Shown here: piece by piece, positions 18,149 through 25,420 of the stretch
Position numbering within the stretch: the first letter of the stretch is position 1
Layout: every line of letters starts with the position of its first letter
NCBI GenBank assembly: GCA_009777235.1
Contig: WRMH01000018.1
Coordinates: 1-54,797 of the forward strand
Length of the DNA: 54,797 nt
Direction of reading: 5' to 3'
Source of the DNA: Oscillospiraceae bacterium
GTDB taxonomy: Bacteria; Bacillota; Clostridia; Oscillospirales; Oscillospiraceae
Program-made: the position numbers and the translations under genes
Notes under the pieces: generated by a model
Seen by the model: only the letters and a program-made list of their open reading frames with translations
What the model was told of the DNA's origin: nothing
Databases searched by the model: none

Positions 18149-18937
18149 TTATGTTCTTTTGATGTTAATATTTCTAAACATACTGCCTGTGCCACCTGAA
18201 AATCCAACTCTTCCAGAAGCGTGTTCATCTATGCTGCATACAGCAATAATGAAAATTCCGTTTAAATATAGAGCTAATTCATTACCATTTTGAATTAGCT
18301 CTATATGGTTCCACACGGTAGTATCAAAATTGTTCATGTTCATTACATGGTAGCCACCGTAACCGAAAGTAGTTGAAATATTTAAGTTGCCGGAGTTATC
18401 TATAGTAAACCAGTAGAATTGATAGTCACCTTCGATATTGAGGTCATCCGGAATGTTGGTCAATCTGGTTTCCATATACATTACAAAAGAAATAGTGTTT
18501 GATTCTCCTAAATAACAATCAAATGAAAGTGAATAATCGTTCCATGATTTTTCGCCGATAATAAAAGTAATCCCACCGTTTCCCGGAACACGACTTTCAC
18601 TATCAATGCCTGTTATCTTCAATGCATCGGCATCTGGGTCAACCACATTTCCAATATAATCGTAGGTAATTCTTCCTATTTTTTCTAATTCAAAAAAGAC
18701 CCATGGTTGTATATTTTCTACATTCACAGCAGTCTTATCATCATCAAGTTCCGAATTGAGTATAGGCGAAAAATCCAACGATGGAATATGGTCATTACTT
18801 GGCGTTGATGTATTTTCTATGTCAACAGAATCAGTATTATCTGATTTTGTTTTATCTCTTTCATATGATTTCTCGCATCCGACTACCAGAGTAATTGCAA
18901 AAACCACACAACATAAAATACTAACTATTCCTCTCAT
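18149..18937 (-). CDS. Lipoprotein with a LamG/DUF1080-like jelly-roll domain
   Basis: 262 residues. Signal peptide MRGIVSILCCVVFAITLVVG followed by C21 as the lipidation site. After an acidic, Ser/Thr-rich stretch, residues ~105-262 look like a concanavalin-type fold: SWNDYSLSFDCYL, WFTIDNSGNL, TTVWNHIELIQNGNELALYL and ASGRVGFSGGTGSMFRNINI. This pattern is common in LamG and DUF1080 domains that bind or act on glycans; which one cannot be decided here. ATG 18937 follows AAGGAG with 6-base spacing; upstream in-frame starts lack a site. Transcribed alone. Confidence 0.8.
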   Translation of the reverse strand: MRGIVSILCCVVFAITLVVGCEKSYERDKTKSDNTDSVDIENTSTPSNDHIPSLDFSPILNSELDDDKTAVNVENIQPWVFFELEKIGRITYDYIGNVVDPDADALKITGIDSESRVPGNGGITFIIGEKSWNDYSLSFDCYLGESNTISFVMYMETRLTNIPDDLNIEGDYQFYWFTIDNSGNLNISTTFGYGGYHVMNMNNFDTTVWNHIELIQNGNELALYLNGIFIIAVCSIDEHASGRVGFSGGTGSMFRNINIKRT

Positions 18938-19061
18938 GAAAATCTCCTTGCTTTTCACTTTTTCACAATTTGAAATTTTCACCGCCTATTCTTAACTATA
19001 GATAGCAGGGGCGAGTCCCTCATTCGCTCGGTTATAGTTTGAAGATTACAAATATTATTTT

Positions 19062-20228
19062 TCAATGAACGGAGGTTGTCCAATACATAATATGTGGTCC
19101 AATAACATATGAACCACTGGGGTCAACAGTCTGGTACGTTGTATGATTAGGATCCATAAGTGAAACTCTCCAGACACTTGGCTGCCCGTCAAACGAATAG
19201 TACCCTCTTACCACCATGGCATGTCCGACATATACATTGTTGGTTTCCCAATGGCTATATATCGGTTTGTTATTGTTAATTTGTGTTTTAATATTTGCAA
19301 AATTTAGTCGCGGATCAGAAATAGTCGCCGCAATATTCAAATAAAATTCTAAAATGGATTTTATATTCGAATCTGACCCGTTATTTGCCGAATTCGCCAA
19401 AAGAGTGTCTCTCCATTGTATTGCTGTAAGTGGAAGAGAACTGCGAAATTTGAGTATTGAGGCTGCCGAAGACGCCCAACAGTATCCACCAGGGAAATTT
19501 GCATTAGTCCCGTTTGCGACAAAGAGAACATTTAAGTATTTTTCTTCTGTATTTCGCAAAGAACCTGTTTGAATCTTTTCGTCATATATCGTAAACTCAC
19601 TTATCTCCACTATAGTTTGAAAAGAATTTTTTACAATATCATATTTTATATCGTGTAACTCAATAGATATTGATTGCTCTACAATACTTCTCAGATTTAC
19701 ATCATTCAAAATGAAAAACGTATCGAGCAACGTAAAGTTATCATAAGCGTCAAGTGCATACATTCCTTCATTTGATATTACAAGAGCAACGGGCTCAGTG
19801 TGTCTTGTATTAATATTATTTAGCGCAGTAGCAAAACTACTTTTTCCAAATTGGGCAGAATAATTTGAGTCTCCAAAATCAATTATCGTCATCACTGCCA
19901 CTATGCCCTGTTCACTAACAGCGGGAAAGTAATAAAACGGAGCATCGCATATTGAATATTCGTATGCTGTAATTCCTGGAGCTAATCGTAATGATTCAAC
20001 TTCTCGTTGGCTAAAACCTAAATCAATAAGTTCTGAAGGCGTAAATGTTGAAAAGTAAAACCTCGCATATTCTGTGGCACTTTCCGGTATGTCGCCTGAC
20101 AGTACATGAAGCGATATATGAGAGCTAAAATCCTCGTCCCCATTTGAAGCCTCAGTCGTTGAAGTAAGCGAAAAAATAAGTGAGATTACCAAGATGACCG
20201 CAAGAGCGATTGAATGTATTTTTTTCAC
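19062..20228 (-). CDS. Secreted papain-like cysteine protease (C39/C10-like)
   Basis: 388 residues. GTG 20228 was chosen because AAAAGGAG lies 7 bases before it; the ORF is open further upstream but without a site. An N-terminal signal peptide (IALAVILVISLIFSL, cleavage near TTEASNG) is followed by a ~220-residue region that could be a propeptide. Then a papain-like core: catalytic Cys in GGYCWASSAAS (C250), His in VGHAMVVRGY (H336), and Asp/Asn in LMDPNH (359/361). This order of Cys-His-Asn with WASSA and GHAM is typical of clan CA bacterial proteases. The role is unknown; it has its own promoter. Confidence 0.88.
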   Translation of the reverse strand: MKKIHSIALAVILVISLIFSLTSTTEASNGDEDFSSHISLHVLSGDIPESATEYARFYFSTFTPSELIDLGFSQREVESLRLAPGITAYEYSICDAPFYYFPAVSEQGIVAVMTIIDFGDSNYSAQFGKSSFATALNNINTRHTEPVALVISNEGMYALDAYDNFTLLDTFFILNDVNLRSIVEQSISIELHDIKYDIVKNSFQTIVEISEFTIYDEKIQTGSLRNTEEKYLNVLFVANGTNANFPGGYCWASSAASILKFRSSLPLTAIQWRDTLLANSANNGSDSNIKSILEFYLNIAATISDPRLNFANIKTQINNNKPIYSHWETNNVYVGHAMVVRGYYSFDGQPSVWRVSLMDPNHTTYQTVDPSGSYVIGPHIMYWTTSVH

Positions 20229-20275
20229 GGGTCTTCTCCTTTTATTAAATGATCTCATTTTTTGTGACTTATCAA

Positions 20276-20431
20276 TCAATTAATTGTACAACCCCACTCT
20301 GTGCTCGTCAAGCTTTTGTTTCTTTGAGTGTAGTTTCTTTGAGTGCGAAAGTGCTTATCCACTCGTCCATTAGGAAGTTCTATTACTCTCCAGTGTGAGA
20401 TAGTTTTACCATCAAAATCAACGCAATTCAT
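20276..20431 (-). CDS. Possible 51-residue protein coupled to the RelE remnant
   Basis: An ORF beginning at ATG 20431 overlaps the stop of the truncated RelE gene as ATGA. It encodes a polar, basic peptide with HWRVIELPNGRVDKHF and no recognised family. The same bases contain the promoter of the downstream protease gene, so the ORF may be decayed or fortuitous. Confidence 0.25.
   Translation of the reverse strand: MNCVDFDGKTISHWRVIELPNGRVDKHFRTQRNYTQRNKSLTSTEWGCTIN
20283..20311 (-). promoter_or_regulatory. Promoter of the papain-like protease gene
   Basis: Minus strand TTGACG (20311-20306), 17-base spacer, TACAAT (20288-20283), about 55 bases upstream of the GTG start. Close to sigma-A consensus. 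Confidence 0.7.
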
Positions 20432-20628
20432 CTGTATACCTCTCGCCTGTGTCCGATATGAACGGCAACAATCACGAGCTTTCTGTCTTTAATCTCACAA
20501 ATAATCCTATAATTACCCACTTCGTAACACCAGAAACCTTTTAAGTTTTCACTTAATGCCTTTCCGTGTTTTCTTGGGTTCTCTGTCTCGTTTATATTCA
20601 TGTCTACCCAGTTTGATATTAGCTTTTA
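20428..20628 (-). pseudogene. 5'-truncated RelE/ParE-family toxin
   Basis: The frame reads KLISNWVDMNINETENP, then HGKALSENLKGFWCYEVG, NYRIICEIKDRKLVIVAV and HIGHRREVYR. This is the diagnostic RelE/ParE C-terminal half: nP..gk.L..nl.g.wryrvG.YRi, the final beta strands and GHR..VY. The ~25 residues that normally precede it are missing; the frame hits a TAA directly upstream, two bases from the stop of the PIN toxin gene. An internal ATG at 20601 would give only 57 residues and has no ribosome binding site. No RelB-like antitoxin is nearby. The remnant probably lost its front when the Phd/PIN module was placed here. Confidence 0.75.
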
Positions 20629-20629
20629 G

Positions 20630-21013
20630 CTATCCAACAAAAACCACACAGCCGGGATATTGCGCTACAACTTCGTCGGCGGTAAGAAGCGTTATCCCCT
20701 CGGCAGCGGCCTGTGCAAGCAGTATTCTGTCGAAAGGGTCTTTATGCAGCATCGGCAATGACCTCACAAGTAATGTGTGACGGCTGTTTATAGGCAGTTC
20801 TTCATATCCGGCGCCAAGAAGGCCTCCATAAAGAGCCGCCGGATCAACATTAAAACCTGCATGATTAAGTCCGCTTTTTATGGCTATCTCCCATATGCTT
20901 GCGGAACTAAACAGCAGTATATTTGCCTTATTTTCAATATAGCGAACGGCTTTGGCGGGCGGGTTGCCGGCGGCTGTCCAAATCAAGAGGTGCGTGTCTA
21001 AAAGAAATCTCAT
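20630..21013 (-). CDS. PIN-domain toxin of a Phd/PIN (VapBC-like) module
   Basis: 127 residues, the usual length. The N-terminal LLDTHLLIW carries the first acidic residue, WEIAIK the second, and HKDPFDRILLAQA the third region; a final TADE follows. PIN toxins are metal-dependent RNases that cleave tRNA or rRNA when not held by their antitoxin. The gene overlaps the antitoxin stop as ATGA, so the toxin is translationally coupled to it. Intact by sequence. Confidence 0.92.
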   Translation of the reverse strand: MRFLLDTHLLIWTAAGNPPAKAVRYIENKANILLFSSASIWEIAIKSGLNHAGFNVDPAALYGGLLGAGYEELPINSRHTLLVRSLPMLHKDPFDRILLAQAAAEGITLLTADEVVAQYPGCVVFVG

Positions 21014-21270
21014 AATAAATCTCCGACCTTTTCAGAATCCATTTCAAACATCGCCAAAATCTCCTCTTCGCCCATACGGTCAAAATCAGCGGGAATCGAA
21101 ATCTGTCCCCTCATAAATCCAATTCGCGAAAGCGGTTCTGCGGCTTTGTACGGATTGACAGTTACCAATGGACGCCCGGACTTGGCAATAATAAAAGGTT
21201 CACCTGCCGCCGCACGCTCGACAAGCGCGGAGAGTTGTGTTTTTGCGGCATGAATATTAATTTGTTCCAT
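21010..21270 (-). CDS. Phd/YefM-family antitoxin
   Basis: 86 residues. INIHAAKTQLSALVERAAAG and FIIAKSGRPLVTVNPY are the conserved N-terminal DNA-binding half of the Phd/YefM family. The acidic C-terminal tail (MGEEEILAMFEMDSEKVGD) would bind the PIN toxin encoded immediately downstream. A good GAGGAGG site precedes ATG 21270. It should repress its own promoter at 21301-21329. Confidence 0.93.
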   Translation of the reverse strand: MEQINIHAAKTQLSALVERAAAGEPFIIAKSGRPLVTVNPYKAAEPLSRIGFMRGQISIPADFDRMGEEEILAMFEMDSEKVGDLL

Positions 21271-21300
21271 GTAAAAACCTCCTCATATCATTATGAACTA

Positions 21301-21329
21301 AGTCTATCAGACTAAGTTTCGTTTGTCAA
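21301..21329 (-). promoter_or_regulatory. Promoter and operator of the Phd/PIN module
   Basis: Minus strand TTGACA (21329-21324), 17-base spacer, TAGACT (21306-21301). The palindrome AGTCT-ATC-AGACT (21301-21313) overlaps the -10, and ACTAAGT flanks it on both sides as a direct repeat. This is the expected position for antitoxin autorepression. Confidence 0.7.
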
Positions 21330-21361
21330 TCGCAATTTTAATTTTCCGCTCACTAAATTAC

Positions 21362-22999
21362 TCAGCGGTAGGATATTTCCGCGCGGAACATTTCTATTGT
21401 GCCGTTGCGCTCGAGGAATGTCGCGTAAATCCTGTACTGACCCGAGATAAACGAAGCGGCCCAAGTATCGTGCTCATAGCTGTCAAACCACGCGTCTTCC
21501 CCGGGTGTGAAAACCAGGTCGCCTTCCATCTCAAAAAACGCGACCATGTTATCAAGCACAAGCGGAACATTCGACGAGAACATCATCTGTAAGCTGTTAT
21601 CAGGAAACCAGTCATAGTCCCAGCCTTCAATCGACTCGATGGTAAGATTATCGGGCCATGTGACGTCGGGACCTCCGGCGTCGAGGATTCTTATTATCTG
21701 CTCCCAGTCCCTATTCCAGTCTATGTAGAACATAAACGGATATGGGACGCCACGCCCCAAAAACTCTATTGTCGGGCGCATCCAACCCATGCCGGAAAAT
21801 CCGTCTATGCCGTTTATCTGATATATATATCCGCTCGTCTGCCCTATCAGATGAACCGCGTCCATATTAAGCTCGAGATACTGTATCGGCTCCGGAGGGG
21901 GTACGGATACGAGAGACGATGGGTCTGTAAAATGCCCCAAGAAACCGGGCGGCGGAGGGGACATTGACGGATTGGTTGTGATATTCGCCCAAGGGGGAAC
22001 ACCGCCGATCAGCCAATCTGTACTCGCATTAAGACTTGCCAGTCTGTCTATAGTCCATACTCTCTCCTCGGTAAGCGGATATCCTTCGGATACTTCTAAA
22101 ACCCATGTGAAAACCGACCCATCTTCCATAAACCATGTCATTGAGATCGTACCGTATGCCAACCCGTCGATCCAATAAGCGTTCACAACGGCCGCATCCA
22201 TATAGTTCATGTCAGGCTGACGATCAAGACCAACGTCATTTAAAAGCCCTAAAACACCCTCGCCGTTCGGTTTGCCGTTTTCCCACTGTCCCTCATACCG
22301 GAAGTTGTGATAAACCCACTCACCATAACCGCTCGGCATACCGTTTGCGTCATACTCGCCGACATACTCGCCCCCCAAAAAGAAATCAGGCATCTGCGCG
22401 GCGGGGGGCGTCGGGGACGGAGGCGATGGCGTGCTATCTCCGGGAGTGCCGCCTGCGCCCGGCTCAGGCGTCTGGGGCTGCGAAAGGGACGTTTCCGGCG
22501 ATTCTTGCTCCGGTAAAAACGGCAGAGCATAAAACCCCAAAAAGTGCCCGCAGACGGTAAGTCCAAGCAGCGCGACTACTACAGCCGCAACAATCCCCGC
22601 CGTCTTACCGCTGCCGGACGACCCCTTAGCTTGCGCTTTTGAGTCCCGAGGGGCGGGCGGCCGAGGTGTAGGCGTCGCCCGTGGTATTGATGCACCCCCC
22701 AAACCCTCTTCTCGCACGGGCGGGGTTTCCCGATGGGCGTGGGTTATCCCTTCGCGTACGAAAGGCGGCGGCGCAGTGACGGCGGCTTGAGACTGCGGCG
22801 GTGCGGTGACGGGGGCTTGAGGCTGCGGCGGCGGCGTCGCCGTCCCGCATTTTGTGCAAAACTTCTTGCCCTCCGCTATTTGCGCATCGCATTTTACGCA
22901 GAATATTGCGACAGGCTCAGGCGGCGGCGCGGGCGTCCCGCACTTTACGCAGAATTTTTTGCCGTCCGCGATCTCGGCGTTACAGTTTGTACAAAACAT
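21362..22999 (-). CDS. Zinc-ribbon/TM protein with extracellular MORN-like repeats
   Basis: 545 residues. Two double-CxxC zinc ribbons lie at the N-terminus (CTNCNAEI/FCVKCGT and CVKCDAQI/FCTKCGT), then a Pro/Ala-rich stretch, one TM at ~138-160, and a Pro/Ser/Thr stalk. The outer domain begins with two MORN-type units (EYVGEYDANGMPSGYGEW and YEGQWENGKPNGEGVL) and continues for ~300 unrecognised residues rich in Trp and Tyr. It is the last gene of a five-gene operon and is 9 bases from the preceding zinc-ribbon gene. The N-terminal and TM regions are near-identical in design to that neighbour, but the outer domains differ. Confidence 0.82.
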   Translation of the reverse strand: MFCTNCNAEIADGKKFCVKCGTPAPPPEPVAIFCVKCDAQIAEGKKFCTKCGTATPPPQPQAPVTAPPQSQAAVTAPPPFVREGITHAHRETPPVREEGLGGASIPRATPTPRPPAPRDSKAQAKGSSGSGKTAGIVAAVVVALLGLTVCGHFLGFYALPFLPEQESPETSLSQPQTPEPGAGGTPGDSTPSPPSPTPPAAQMPDFFLGGEYVGEYDANGMPSGYGEWVYHNFRYEGQWENGKPNGEGVLGLLNDVGLDRQPDMNYMDAAVVNAYWIDGLAYGTISMTWFMEDGSVFTWVLEVSEGYPLTEERVWTIDRLASLNASTDWLIGGVPPWANITTNPSMSPPPPGFLGHFTDPSSLVSVPPPEPIQYLELNMDAVHLIGQTSGYIYQINGIDGFSGMGWMRPTIEFLGRGVPYPFMFYIDWNRDWEQIIRILDAGGPDVTWPDNLTIESIEGWDYDWFPDNSLQMMFSSNVPLVLDNMVAFFEMEGDLVFTPGEDAWFDSYEHDTWAASFISGQYRIYATFLERNGTIEMFRAEISYR

Positions 23000-23008
23000 A
23001 ACGTCCCC

Positions 23009-24100
23009 CTATTGCCTTTCAAATATATCGCCATCCACGCTCATGCCTAAGGAAAACTCATTGCGGAATACCAGCGTATCGTTTACATATCTGAAGCTAA
23101 AAATGCTTACCTCGTAGTTTTGATTGTTTAACATTCCGTAAATTCGGCCGTAATTGTAGGTACTCAAAATTGTGCAGGTCACGATATTGTCCGATACCGT
23201 GTATGTTCCGGGGACGTCTACTACTCCCTCATAGTAGTTATATCTGTAGGTGAATGTGCCGTCGCTTAGCAGCTCTATAAACGGCATGTATTCCTCAGCG
23301 GTGAGCGAGTTGTCGTTTATGTATTTGCCGACCGGCACAGAGCTTATCTGGCTCGGCGGCGTGGGTTCGGCCGGGGCGGTGGTTTCGGTCGGCGGCGTGG
23401 GCTCGGTCGGCAGGGGTTGTATGATGCCCGGCTGGCCGCCGGGTATGCTGTTATCGCCGGGTATGCCGCTGTCACCGGGTATGCCGCTGTCACCGGGTAT
23501 GCCGCTGTCGCCGGACTGGGGCGTCGGGGACGGAGGCGGTGGCGGAGGCGGTGGCGCGTTATTGTCGGGAGCGCCGCCTGCGCCCGGCTCAGGCGATGGC
23601 GACTGAGGCGTCTTTGGCGTCTCCTCCTGTGAAAGGGACGCTTCCGGCGATTCTTGTTCCGGTAAAAACGGCAGAGCGTAAAACCCCAAAAAGTGCCCGC
23701 AAACGGCAAGTCCAAGCAGCGCGACTACTACAGCCGCAACAATCCCCGCCGTTTTACCACTGCCGGACGCCCCCTTAGCTTGCGACTTCGAGCCCCGAAG
23801 GGCGGGCGGCAGAGGTGTAAGCGCGCCGCTCTCCATAGGCTTACCGCAGCGAAAGCACACGACCAGTCCGCCCGGAAGCCCGCTCCCGCAATGCGGACAA
23901 CAGATAGATCGCGGAGCCTCTGGCGGCGGCTCGGGGGTCTGAGGCTGTGGCTCGGGGGGCTGCGGTTGTGGCTCGGGGGGCTGCGGCTGCGGCTCTGGGG
24001 GCTGCGGCGGCAGCTCGGAAACCCGAGTGACAGCCGTACCGCACTTGGAGCAGAACTTCTTGCCCTCCGCTATTTCGGCGTTACAATTCGTACAAATCAT
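23009..24100 (-). CDS. Zinc-ribbon/TM protein with Gly-Ile-Pro repeat stalk
   Basis: 363 residues. First zinc ribbon CTNCNAEI/FCSKCGT, a PQPPEPQ repeat, a second zinc ribbon CPHCGSGL/VCFRCGK, a TM segment at ~120-142 (TAGIVAAVVVALLGLAVCGH, shared with the neighbour), then a stalk with repeated GDSGIP units and Pro/Thr runs. The outer domain (~255-363) contains GKYINDNSLTAEEYMPFIEL, FIELLSDGTFTYRYNYYEG and GTYTVSDNIVTCTI, resembling small lipocalin-like or DUF5640-type barrels. The function is unknown. The gaps to both neighbours are 9 bases. Confidence 0.8.
   Translation of the reverse strand: MICTNCNAEIAEGKKFCSKCGTAVTRVSELPPQPPEPQPQPPEPQPQPPEPQPQTPEPPPEAPRSICCPHCGSGLPGGLVVCFRCGKPMESGALTPLPPALRGSKSQAKGASGSGKTAGIVAAVVVALLGLAVCGHFLGFYALPFLPEQESPEASLSQEETPKTPQSPSPEPGAGGAPDNNAPPPPPPPPSPTPQSGDSGIPGDSGIPGDSGIPGDNSIPGGQPGIIQPLPTEPTPPTETTAPAEPTPPSQISSVPVGKYINDNSLTAEEYMPFIELLSDGTFTYRYNYYEGVVDVPGTYTVSDNIVTCTILSTYNYGRIYGMLNNQNYEVSIFSFRYVNDTLVFRNEFSLGMSVDGDIFERQ
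23438..23509. repeat. Four tandem 18-base units inside the stalk of a zinc-ribbon protein
   Basis: Units of pattern (G/A)CCGGGTATGCCGCTGTC repeat four times; the first differs at a few positions, the last two are identical. They encode the GIPGDS hexapeptide on the minus strand. The copy number could vary by slippage without breaking the frame. Confidence 0.85.
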
Positions 24101-24109
24101 AATGTCACA

Positions 24110-25408
24110 CTACCCTTCATCAACTGCTATGAAATCCGACCTCTCCGGCGGATCGGAGACGCAGATCACTCCGCGCGGGGTCAGGTAGAACTCTGCGCAG
24201 TATCTCGCGCATACGCTCTGACTCTCGCCTGTCGCAAGGCTCGTCCTAAGCACGGTGACGTATTTGTCGCCGTGATACAGGTATCCGTCGTATACCGCAA
24301 ACCTCGCCGACGTCATGCCGCTTAAAAAGCCTTCGAACACGGTATATTCGTCGTCCGCGTCTGCTCTGATCAGGTCGCCGTTTCCCAAGAGCGTGAAATA
24401 CAGATCGTCTCCGTCAAAGCAGAAGTCGCCGATGATAATATCCAGCGCGAGCTGCGGAGTGCCGCCGTCTAAGCGCCAGAATTTGCCGTCCGTACCGATG
24501 TAAAATACCGTACCGTCGCGCACCGTAAATGAGCGCGGCTCAAAGTCAAGCAGACGCGTCTCATCGCCGCCGGACACGCTTATTTTTAAAAGTCCGTTCT
24601 CGATAAAGTATAGAGCTTCTCCGTCCCGCAGCAGGCGGGTCGGACTCCCGGGATCGCGTATTTGCCGCGCATTAGCTCCTTCGTCTACGGCTATTATAGC
24701 TCCGCGCGCGTTAACGCCGTGCAGCACTCCCGCTTCGGCGCTCATGAAGTAAAGCGGTTCGTCATAGAGTATGTTTCCCGCCTCGTCGGCAACCGAGTGC
24801 CCGGTGTTATGGTAGATACGCTCGCCGTCGAAGGCGTAAGTCCCGCCCATCATCACATTAAACACTTTCGCGCCTGCGGGGTCGGCGTTTCTTGTTATGA
24901 TGATATTAGTAAGGCCGTCGTCGCCCGCGTCTGCCGTGTTCCCGGGCGGCGTTTCGATTTCGGTATCGCCGGTGCTGTCTCCGCCGCCGAAAAACGGCAA
25001 AATATCCCCCGGCAGTCCATCTCGCAAAAACACCAAGCCCATAATCGCCGCGAACACCAATGCAGCGCACACGGCCAATATAACAATCTTCTTGCGCGGA
25101 TTTCGTTTTAAGACGCGCTTGCCTCCCGGGATTTGGTCACGCCTTTGCGGCTCGTCGGCTTTTGCTTCAAAGTGCTGATAATACTCGCCCGTGTCGGGGC
25201 GAAACCATGTGGTCCAGTTTCCGTTTTGCCCGGTTCGCGGGTCAAACCCCGGAGTTATGATATAGTATAGAGCACTCTCGGCGTCATAAATAAACCCTTC
25301 CGGCGGCGCGGTCTCTGACTGCGGACACTGATAAACGACCGCCGTCCCGCACTTTATGCAAAACTTTCCGCCCTCCGCTATTTTGGCGCCGCAATTAGTA
25401 CAAATCAT
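24110..25408 (-). CDS. Zinc-ribbon/TM protein with DUF5050-like beta-propeller
   Basis: 432 residues. Zinc ribbon CTNCGAKI/FCIKCGTAV, then a Tyr/Trp-rich segment (FIYDAESALYYIITPGF ... WFRPDTGEYYQHFEA) that resembles a small motif found before TM anchors. A TM segment lies at ~108-128. The outer region has repeated units of the type GDGLYF.....G.I...: DGERIYHNTG, DGEALYFIENGLLKI, RDGTVFYIGTDGKFWRL, DGDDLYFTLLGNGDLIRA and YDGYLYHGDKYV. This fits DUF5050, a propeller-like domain common in clostridial envelope proteins. Third gene of the operon; 12 bases from the large lipoprotein gene. Confidence 0.82.
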   Translation of the reverse strand: MICTNCGAKIAEGGKFCIKCGTAVVYQCPQSETAPPEGFIYDAESALYYIITPGFDPRTGQNGNWTTWFRPDTGEYYQHFEAKADEPQRRDQIPGGKRVLKRNPRKKIVILAVCAALVFAAIMGLVFLRDGLPGDILPFFGGGDSTGDTEIETPPGNTADAGDDGLTNIIITRNADPAGAKVFNVMMGGTYAFDGERIYHNTGHSVADEAGNILYDEPLYFMSAEAGVLHGVNARGAIIAVDEGANARQIRDPGSPTRLLRDGEALYFIENGLLKISVSGGDETRLLDFEPRSFTVRDGTVFYIGTDGKFWRLDGGTPQLALDIIIGDFCFDGDDLYFTLLGNGDLIRADADDEYTVFEGFLSGMTSARFAVYDGYLYHGDKYVTVLRTSLATGESQSVCARYCAEFYLTPRGVICVSDPPERSDFIAVDEG

Positions 25409-25420
25409 ATAAACGTCCTC

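Noticed and set aside
23438..23509. CRISPR-like array
   Set aside because: Units are contiguous 18-mers without spacers and lie in frame inside a coding region.
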